Assembly (NCBI GenBank): GCA_034439915.1
Contig: JAWXBI010000022.1
Location: 1 to 13,395, forward strand
DNA length: 13,395 nt
Direction of reading: 5' to 3'
Origin: JADJLQ01 sp034439915
Lineage (GTDB): Bacteria > Bacteroidota > Bacteroidia > Chitinophagales > Saprospiraceae
The notes beneath the pieces are model-generated. The model ran no database searches and had not been told where the DNA came from. It worked only from the letters and a program-made list of their open reading frames with translations. Shown one piece after another: positions 8,871 through 13,395 of this stretch; position 1 is the stretch's first letter, and each line of letters begins with the position of its first letter. Position numbers and translations under genes: made by a program.

Positions 8871-8905
8871 CAAAAAAGGCTGTCTGAACTAGTCAAACAG
8901 CCTTT
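8871..8905 (-). terminator. Rho-independent terminator of the RRM gene
   Basis: Read on the minus strand, an 8-bp perfect stem (AAGGCTGT / ACAGCCTT, plus-strand 8876-8883 and 8897-8904) with a 13-base loop is followed by a run of T (the A-run at 8872-8877). It sits about 20 bp past the stop codon of the RRM gene, which fits an intrinsic terminator for that transcript. Confidence 0.85.
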
Positions 8906-8926
8906 GGTATACTATTAAATGTAATT

Positions 8927-9406
8927 TTAATCGCTATCCCGGTTATAATCGCGATCGCCACCGCCAGTATTACCACGGAATCCACCGCGATCACTGCCGC
9001 CGGTTCTACCGCCACGATCACCACCGCGGAAACCTCCTCCGCCGCCGCCGCCGCTACCGCCTCTGCTGTCACCACCAGAACGATAACCGCCACCGTAACC
9101 ACCTTCACGACGTGGACGGAATCCTCCTCCGCCGCCTCCGCCGCCAGGTCTTGGGCCTCTGTCTTCTTTAGGGCGTGCCTCGTTGACATTTAATTCTTTT
9201 TCCATCCAGGTCTGTCCGTTGAGGGCAGCAATAGCAGTTTTGGCTTCGTCGTCACTGTCCATTTCGACAAAACCAAACCCGCGGCTACGACCGCTCATTC
9301 GATCCATAATGATTTTGGCAGACTTTACAGCTCCGTATTGGGCGAATAAGGCCTCGAGCTGACCATCAGTAGCACTGTAGCTGATGTTTGCAACATAAAT
9401 ATTCAT
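8927..9406 (-). CDS. RRM-domain RNA-binding protein with RGG/glycine-rich tail
   Basis: The product has 159 residues. Residues 2-78 form one RNA recognition motif with RNP2 IYVANI (3-8) and RNP1 RGFGFVEM (42-49), where the aromatic Tyr4, Phe44 and Phe46 stack on RNA bases. Residues 79-159 are a low-complexity tail made of Gly runs, Arg-Gly-Gly units, Asp and Tyr, probably disordered. This layout is found in cyanobacterial and Bacteroidota Rbp proteins, some of which are cold-inducible. It is expected to act in the cytoplasm on mRNA, perhaps as a chaperone; the tail may add weak RNA binding or condensation (inference). The gene stands alone with its own terminator downstream and a 192-bp upstream region. 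The high GC of the tail comes from Gly and Arg codons and is not evidence of transfer. Confidence 0.92.
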   Translation of the reverse strand: MNIYVANISYSATDGQLEALFAQYGAVKSAKIIMDRMSGRSRGFGFVEMDSDDEAKTAIAALNGQTWMEKELNVNEARPKEDRGPRPGGGGGGGGFRPRREGGYGGGYRSGGDSRGGSGGGGGGGFRGGDRGGRTGGSDRGGFRGNTGGGDRDYNRDSD

Positions 9407-9531
9407 TCTAAGAAAAATTTAAATAAAAAAAATTGATTATTGAATTGATTGATTAAAAAGCTGTGTGAAAGTTTTAAAAATTAGGAAACGGGGCTAAGTG
9501 GCTGCTCATTAAAATGAATTTCATATCGCTA

Positions 9532-9547
9532 AAACATCCGGATGTTT
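9532..9547. repeat. Perfect 16-bp palindrome upstream of the RRM gene
   Basis: AAACATCCGGATGTTT is its own reverse complement. It lies 125 bp upstream of the RRM start and about 50 bp past the YqeY stop. A loop-free palindrome of this length suits a dimeric repressor site better than a terminator, and there is no strong T-tract on either side. It could control the RRM gene. No matching regulator is visible in the window. Confidence 0.45.
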
Positions 9548-9598
9548 CACTAAAAACGGTTTATTACAATCAAAAGTAAGGTAAATTATTGGAATTGT

Positions 9599-10048
9599 TC
9601 AGGCACTGAGTAATTTTTTTACCAGGTCTGCTATGGCCTTGCCTTCAGCTTTGCCGCTAAGGCCCTTTGAAGCCAACCCCATGATCCGGCCCATATCCTT
9701 GATTCCAGAGGCTCGATGGGTCTGGATTAGTTCACGGATAAAGGCTTCTAAATCCTCTGAAGATAGGGGCTGAGGCAGATATTTTTGGATAGTAATTATC
9801 TCTTCCCGTTCTACAGCGGCCAGGTCCTCCCGGTTTTGGGCCTCATAAATAGCCAGAGAATCCTGTCTTTGTTTTACCAGTTTTTGCATCAACTTTATTT
9901 CACGGTCTTCATCCAGGGGCTGACCGCTTCCATCTGTCTTCGCCAGCAGGATGGCTGCTTTAATCGCCCTGACACCTCGCAGCCAGGCCTGATCCCTGGC
10001 TTTCATGGCTTCCTTAATGTCGTTGTTGATTTTTTCTTCCAGACTCAT
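9599..10048 (-). CDS. yqeY: GatB/YqeY-domain protein
   Basis: The product has 149 residues, the usual length of stand-alone YqeY proteins, which resemble the C-terminal helical domain of the GatB subunit of tRNA amidotransferase. The N-terminus SLEEKINNDIKEAMKARD and the segments IQKYLPQPLSSEDLEAFI and KDMGRIMGLASKGLSGKAEG are characteristic; the last is the conserved glycine-containing helix near the C-terminus. The protein should be cytoplasmic and all-helical. Its biochemical role is not established; a link to tRNA or translation is inferred from the GatB similarity. The gene follows the second Skp/OmpH gene on the same strand after 69 bp and may be transcribed with it. Confidence 0.93.
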   Translation of the reverse strand: MSLEEKINNDIKEAMKARDQAWLRGVRAIKAAILLAKTDGSGQPLDEDREIKLMQKLVKQRQDSLAIYEAQNREDLAAVEREEIITIQKYLPQPLSSEDLEAFIRELIQTHRASGIKDMGRIMGLASKGLSGKAEGKAIADLVKKLLSA

Positions 10049-10117
10049 AACGGGAGAGTAGTTGTAAACTTAAAACGGGATCCGGCTGAAACCGCGTACC
10101 GAAAAGTAAGTGGTTAT

Positions 10118-10717
10118 TTATTGCTTTTTAGGGGCAGGTTCATTTTTAGTAGACGTATTGGTCGCTCCTCCTTGGGCAGGGTCTTTTTTTGCAGTATCTG
10201 CCGGATTGGGTAACCCAAGTTTGGTGCGCACCAAGGTGCTGACATCGCTGGCTTCGTCAGCATACAAAAGAATGCCCGCACTGGAGTCGAAGATATAACT
10301 GAACCCCTGCTCTTTGGCCACATCCGTAATCGCTTTATTGATCTTATCGAGTATAGGCTGGAGAAGGGCTTCTCTTTTTTGACCCAGCTGGTTTTGCATT
10401 TCCTGTTCCAGTTTGGCCAGTTCTTCTTCTTCAACTTTAAGTTTTTCGGCTTGTTCCTGCAGTGCTTTAGGAGCTATTTCGCCCTGTTTTTCCTTACGTG
10501 CCAGTTCAGTATATTTAGCCTGAAGGGCTTCTACTTTTTGCTGGCCTTGTTTAGAAAGTTGTTCCTGGTAAGCTTTGAGGTTGGATTCGGCCTGTTTTAC
10601 TTCAGGTACTTCACTGAGTATACCGGCAGAATTAAGAAAACCGAATTTCTGTGCCTGGGTATTGCTCACTAAAAGGAATAAGGCAATCGTGCAAGCTATG
10701 AGTTTAATAGATTTCAT
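10118..10717 (-). CDS. Skp/OmpH-family periplasmic chaperone (second copy)
   Basis: The product has 199 residues. The signal peptide covers residues 1-22 (LIACTIALFLLVSNTQA, cleavage before QKFGFLNS). Skp/OmpH proteins are trimeric, jellyfish-shaped chaperones that hold unfolded outer-membrane proteins for the BAM complex. Residues about 35-115 are a charged, heptad-rich coiled coil with many Gln, Lys and Glu; the following ILDKINKAITDVAKEQGFSYIFD is the typical end of the domain that returns to the trimer core. Residues from about 172 form a Pro/Thr/Lys-rich tail that the neighbouring paralogue lacks. The gene is 48 bp downstream of that paralogue on the same strand, so the two probably form an operon. 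No bamA is adjacent. Confidence 0.92.
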   Translation of the reverse strand: MKSIKLIACTIALFLLVSNTQAQKFGFLNSAGILSEVPEVKQAESNLKAYQEQLSKQGQQKVEALQAKYTELARKEKQGEIAPKALQEQAEKLKVEEEELAKLEQEMQNQLGQKREALLQPILDKINKAITDVAKEQGFSYIFDSSAGILLYADEASDVSTLVRTKLGLPNPADTAKKDPAQGGATNTSTKNEPAPKKQ

Positions 10718-10765
10718 TTTTAGATAGCGCTAATTAGTATATTTATTTTTCGGGCTGCAAAGTTA

Positions 10766-11275
10766 TCACTGAATTCCCAATTTTTTGAGAATATCTGGCG
10801 TCTTGTCCAGGGCCGCACTCGAAAATATGACACCTGCTGAACTTCCCTTATCGAGGATGAGGTCAAAGCCCCGGGCTGTAGCATACTCCTGAATGGCTTT
10901 ATATACTTTATCCTGAATGGGTTGTACCAATTCCTGACGTTTCATAAACAGGGAACCTTCCGGGCCAAATTTGGATTTTTGCAACTCCATGACTTCTTTT
11001 TCTTTGGTCATGATATCCTCTTCTTTTGTTCTCCGCTGATCATCGCTGAGCAAGACTTGTTCGGCCTGGTATTTATTGTACATTACCTTGATCTTATCGC
11101 GGGCATCAGCTATTTCCTGTTTCCAGGTAGCGGTTATTTTGTCCAGTTGTTCCTGTGCTTTTTTATACTCCGTTAGATTTTCTAAAACCTGGGAGATATC
11201 AACTATGGCAATTTTCTGGGCTGAAGCAACAGTCCATCCGAAAGCCAGGATTAATACAAAAAGGAATTGTTTCAT
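10766..11275 (-). CDS. Skp/OmpH-family periplasmic chaperone (first copy)
   Basis: The product has 169 residues from the ATG at 11273-11275. I prefer this start because it begins directly with a signal peptide (MKQFLFVLILAFGWTVASAQ, cleavage near residue 19); an upstream in-frame ATG at 11303-11305 would add ten residues in front of it. The mature protein starts KIAIVDISQVLEN, the standard first strand of the family, then has a long charged coiled coil (about residues 37-115) and ends with GFDLILDKGSSAGVIFSS and DILKKLGIQ. It should chaperone outer-membrane proteins in the periplasm. It is the first gene of the minus-strand block skp-skp-yqeY and diverges from adenine deaminase. Sequence divergence from the second copy suggests an old duplication with possibly different clients. 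Confidence 0.92.
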   Translation of the reverse strand: MKQFLFVLILAFGWTVASAQKIAIVDISQVLENLTEYKKAQEQLDKITATWKQEIADARDKIKVMYNKYQAEQVLLSDDQRRTKEEDIMTKEKEVMELQKSKFGPEGSLFMKRQELVQPIQDKVYKAIQEYATARGFDLILDKGSSAGVIFSSAALDKTPDILKKLGIQ

Positions 11276-11501
11276 ATTCAAAGATTTGAGTTTCAAAGTT
11301 ATCATTTTTACCTTGCTATATAATAGGTAACTGGGTGGAGAGGCAAAATGTTACAGCAGACCTCGGAGAAGAGAGGGTATATTTAATATATTTATTTGAT
11401 AAAAAGCATATTATAAATTACAAAATCAATAAATATTTAAAAAAAATAACATAAACCTGACCAAGTATTAAGGGATTTAACTAACCGGAAAATTGAACAA
11501 A
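11276..11501. promoter_or_regulatory. Divergent promoter region between skp and adenine deaminase
   Basis: This is 226 bp of intergenic DNA. The half next to adenine deaminase (about 11380-11460) is almost pure A/T, including TTTGATAAAAAGCATATTAT near 11395-11415, a plausible but unproven promoter. The other half should carry the skp operon promoter. I see no riboswitch-like structure and specifically no convincing purine-riboswitch core before the deaminase. Confidence 0.35.
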
Positions 11502-13130
11502 ATGCCGACAAGTATACAAGGCCAGCTGGTCGATCTTTTTACTAAAAAAATATATGGGGTTGAGATCACTGTCGTTGAAGGGAGGATCAGAGATATCACC
11601 AAAACAAAATCCAAAATGGGGCCTTACATCCTACCCGGATTTGTCGATGCCCATATTCATATCGAAAGTTCGATGCTGGTACCTTCTGAATTTGCGCGGC
11701 TGGCCCTCCCATTCGGAACCCTTTCCACCGTTTCGGATCCTCATGAAATCGCCAACGTACTCGGGGTTGATGGGGTCCATTATATGATAGAAAATGCAGA
11801 AAACCTGCCAATGGAAATCCTTTTCGGGGCTCCATCCTGTGTGCCTGCCAGCGTATTTGAGACGGCAGGAGCTGCTTTGGACAGCCAAAAGGTAATCAGG
11901 CTGCTGGAAGACCCGCGTATTGGTTATTTGTCGGAGGTAATGAATTATCCGGGTGTAATTCACCGAGACCCTGAATTAATGGCTATGATCGCATCGGCAA
12001 GGAAAAACCACAAACCGGTAGATGGCCATGCCCCTGGTCTCATGGGAGAAAAACTGGTTGCCTATGCTTCAGCCGGTATCCTGACAGACCATGAATCCTT
12101 TGGATATGATGAAGCTAAAGAAAAATTGAACCTGGGAATGAAGATAATTATCCGGGAAGGGAGCGCTGCCAAAAACTACACGGCCCTTGCCCCTTTGATC
12201 CGGGAATTTCCAGGCCAATTAATGTTTTGTTCGGACGATAAACACCCCGATGATTTGCTCAAAGGGCATATCAATCAAATCGTTTCCCGGGCGGTGAAGG
12301 ATGGATTTGACTTGTTTGATGTATTGCGGATAGCCTGCATCAATCCGCGATTACATTATCCATTGAAAACGGGTAGGTTGCGTCTCCATGATCCTGCTGA
12401 TTTTATCCTGGTGGATGATTTGACCGATTTTCAGGTAAATGAAGTATACTTTAAAGGTGAACGGGTAGCGGAAAATGGGGTCGTGTTCTTCAATCCTCCA
12501 CCTATAACTATAGTCAACCAGTTTAAGGCAGCCCCCATTCACTCTAATGACCTTCGGTTAGTGGCGCTATCTGACCACATTTCAGTGATCGAAGCCATGG
12601 ATGGACAGTTGGTCACCAATCATATTCATCATCCGGCGCTGATCCGGGAAGGATTTGTGGTTTCCGATCCTAAACACGATGTACTAAAAATTGTGGTAGT
12701 CAATCGTTATCAAACTTCCAAACCGGCTATCGGGTTTATCAGCGGTATTGGCATTAAGGCCGGAGCATTCGCCTCTTGTGTTGCTCATGACTCGCACAAT
12801 ATCGTCGCGGTTGGAGCAGATGATGAGTCGATCGTAAGGGTCGTCAATAAAGTGATCGAACAGAAGGGTGGCATAGCGGCAGCTTTAAATACCTTTGTCA
12901 TGGGTCTGGAGCTTCCCGTGGCAGGGATCATGAGCAATCTGGAAGGTAAGGCAGTGGCCAAAACATATAGCCTGATAGACCTCTTTGTACGAACCGATCT
13001 CAAGTCGCCGTTAAGGGCACCTTTTATGACCTTATCGTTTATGGCTTTGCCAGTGATCCCTTCGCTGAAGATGACGGATAAGGGATTGTTTGATGGGGAG
13101 AGGTTTGAATGGACGACGGTGTTTGATTGA
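11502..13130 (+). CDS. ade: Adenine deaminase
   Basis: The enzyme hydrolyses adenine to hypoxanthine and ammonia in cytoplasmic purine salvage. The product is 542 residues from the ATG at 11502, close to the usual length; an in-frame TTG at 11493 would add three residues and is less likely. Amidohydrolase metal ligands are clear: PGFVDAHIHIESSM with His51 and His53, SDPHEIANVLG (78-88), GHAPGL (175-180), TDHES (195-199) and the catalytic-acid loop CSDDKHP (243-249). The sequence ADFILVDDL near 299-307 closes the barrel, and the C-terminal adenine-deaminase domain follows (KHDVLKIVVVNRY, then IAAALNTFVMGLELPVAG). The SDPHE motif and this C-terminal domain distinguish it from dihydroorotase or allantoinase. 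The frame is intact. It stands alone, divergent from the skp block. Confidence 0.95.
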   Translation: MPTSIQGQLVDLFTKKIYGVEITVVEGRIRDITKTKSKMGPYILPGFVDAHIHIESSMLVPSEFARLALPFGTLSTVSDPHEIANVLGVDGVHYMIENAENLPMEILFGAPSCVPASVFETAGAALDSQKVIRLLEDPRIGYLSEVMNYPGVIHRDPELMAMIASARKNHKPVDGHAPGLMGEKLVAYASAGILTDHESFGYDEAKEKLNLGMKIIIREGSAAKNYTALAPLIREFPGQLMFCSDDKHPDDLLKGHINQIVSRAVKDGFDLFDVLRIACINPRLHYPLKTGRLRLHDPADFILVDDLTDFQVNEVYFKGERVAENGVVFFNPPPITIVNQFKAAPIHSNDLRLVALSDHISVIEAMDGQLVTNHIHHPALIREGFVVSDPKHDVLKIVVVNRYQTSKPAIGFISGIGIKAGAFASCVAHDSHNIVAVGADDESIVRVVNKVIEQKGGIAAALNTFVMGLELPVAGIMSNLEGKAVAKTYSLIDLFVRTDLKSPLRAPFMTLSFMALPVIPSLKMTDKGLFDGERFEWTTVFD

Positions 13131-13167
13131 CGATCTGAAACAGCGGATGACGATTCAACATTGGGCC

Positions 13168-13307
13168 CATCAGGTTTCAGCGATCAGGTGTCAGCTATCA
13201 GGTTTCAGCGATCAGGTTCCAGCTATCAGGAATCAGGAATCAGGAATCAGGAATCAGGAATCAGGTTTCAAGCAGATTCGTGCTGACTGCTGACTGCTGA
13301 CTGCTGT
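13168..13307. repeat. Tandem 7-bp-period repeat, 20 consecutive units
   Basis: Starting 37 bp after the adenine deaminase stop, the DNA keeps an unbroken 7-bp register for 140 bp. Units in order: CATCAGG; TTTCAGC/GATCAGG; TGTCAGC/TATCAGG; TTTCAGC/GATCAGG; TTCCAGC/TATCAGG; five perfect AATCAGG (13231-13265); TTTCAAG; CAGATTC; GTGCTGA; CTGCTGA; CTGCTGA; CTGCTGT. The first part is also a 14-bp repeat of alternating TCAGC and TCAGG units; the last part changes to a different heptamer. Most units share TCAG or its shifted form CTGA. It does not look like CRISPR (no spacers) and is non-coding. Confidence 0.93.
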
Positions 13308-13321
13308 GGTCTCATGGAATA

Positions 13322-13350
13322 GGTTGACAGAATTTTGTATACTGTCACCC
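13322..13350. promoter_or_regulatory. Imperfect inverted repeat upstream of a possible next gene
   Basis: TGACAG (13325-13330) and CTGTCA (13342-13347) are perfect inverted arms around an 11-base AT-rich centre. GG and CC outside them extend the pairing past one mismatch. It lies about 33 bp upstream of an ATG at 13383. It could be an operator for that gene or a hairpin. Confidence 0.4.
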
Positions 13351-13382
13351 TGTTGAAAACTTTTACAAAATCTTACATTAAG

Positions 13383-13395
13383 ATGAAAAAAAAAG
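13383..13395 (+). CDS. Possible start of a further gene, cut by the window edge
   Basis: An ATG followed by AAA codons (Met-Lys-Lys-Lys) begins 13 bases before the window ends, after an AT-rich, promoter-like stretch. Such a start is typical of exported proteins in Bacteroidota. Only four codons are visible, so the call rests on context alone. Confidence 0.3.

Noticed and set aside
8600..8896. 98-codon minus-strand open frame after the dehydrogenase gene
   Set aside because: It overlaps the terminator hairpin of the RRM gene, has no recognisable motif and no credible initiation context.
8893..9189. Ala/Val-rich minus-strand frame over the RRM gene
   Set aside because: It is an alternative-frame reading of the GC-rich glycine codons; the RRM frame has clear RNP1 and RNP2 motifs.
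11276..11501. Purine riboswitch upstream of adenine deaminase
   Set aside because: The leader is mostly A/T and I could not find the paired loops and conserved core expected of the purine aptamer.
13090..13293. 67-codon plus-strand frame across the heptad repeat
   Set aside because: A 7-bp repeat without stops gives open frames by chance; this one starts inside the end of adenine deaminase and encodes only repetitive sequence.
13168..13307. CRISPR array
   Set aside because: The units are 7 bp and contiguous, with no spacers, and no cas gene is nearby.

Overview
The window looks like chromosomal DNA of a Bacteroidota bacterium. I infer this from a TonB-dependent receptor with an N-terminal carboxypeptidase-regulatory-like domain, two tandem Skp/OmpH chaperones, an RRM protein with a glycine-rich tail, secreted lipoproteins, and AT-rich gene leaders without clear Shine-Dalgarno sequences. 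I cannot name a genus.

Layout. Positions 1-4930 form a decayed, visibly AT-richer half. A TonB-dependent receptor gene (+) carries at least four frameshifts and two in-frame stops and has lost its C-terminus. It runs head-on into the 3' end of an outer-membrane barrel-like gene (-), which also appears truncated. Upstream of that gene on the same strand is an intact secreted esterase-like lipoprotein. After a 425-bp gap with no recognisable gene comes an AraC-family regulator (-), broken by an in-frame stop and a frameshift.

Positions 5063-8554 hold the most striking gene, an intact 1163-residue lipoprotein (+). It fuses a ThuA domain, a beta-propeller 'membrane-bound dehydrogenase' domain, HEAT-like repeats, a jelly-roll domain and a C-terminal azurin-like domain with a complete type-1 copper ligand set. 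It has no CxxCH haem motif. It is probably a cell-surface sugar or polyol oxidoreductase. The broken AraC gene is divergent to it and may once have controlled it.

Positions 8555-11275 are a minus-strand housekeeping block: RRM protein with its own terminator, YqeY-like protein, and two Skp/OmpH paralogues. Divergent from the Skp pair is an intact adenine deaminase (11502-13130, +). The window ends with 20 consecutive 7-bp units (13168-13307), an inverted repeat (13322-13350), and what may be the first codons of another plus-strand gene.

I see no CRISPR array, tRNA, rRNA, intact insertion sequence or phage gene. The best candidates for something little described are the ThuA-dehydrogenase-azurin fusion and the heptad-period repeat. 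The receptor/barrel collision and the dead regulator record recent genome decay.
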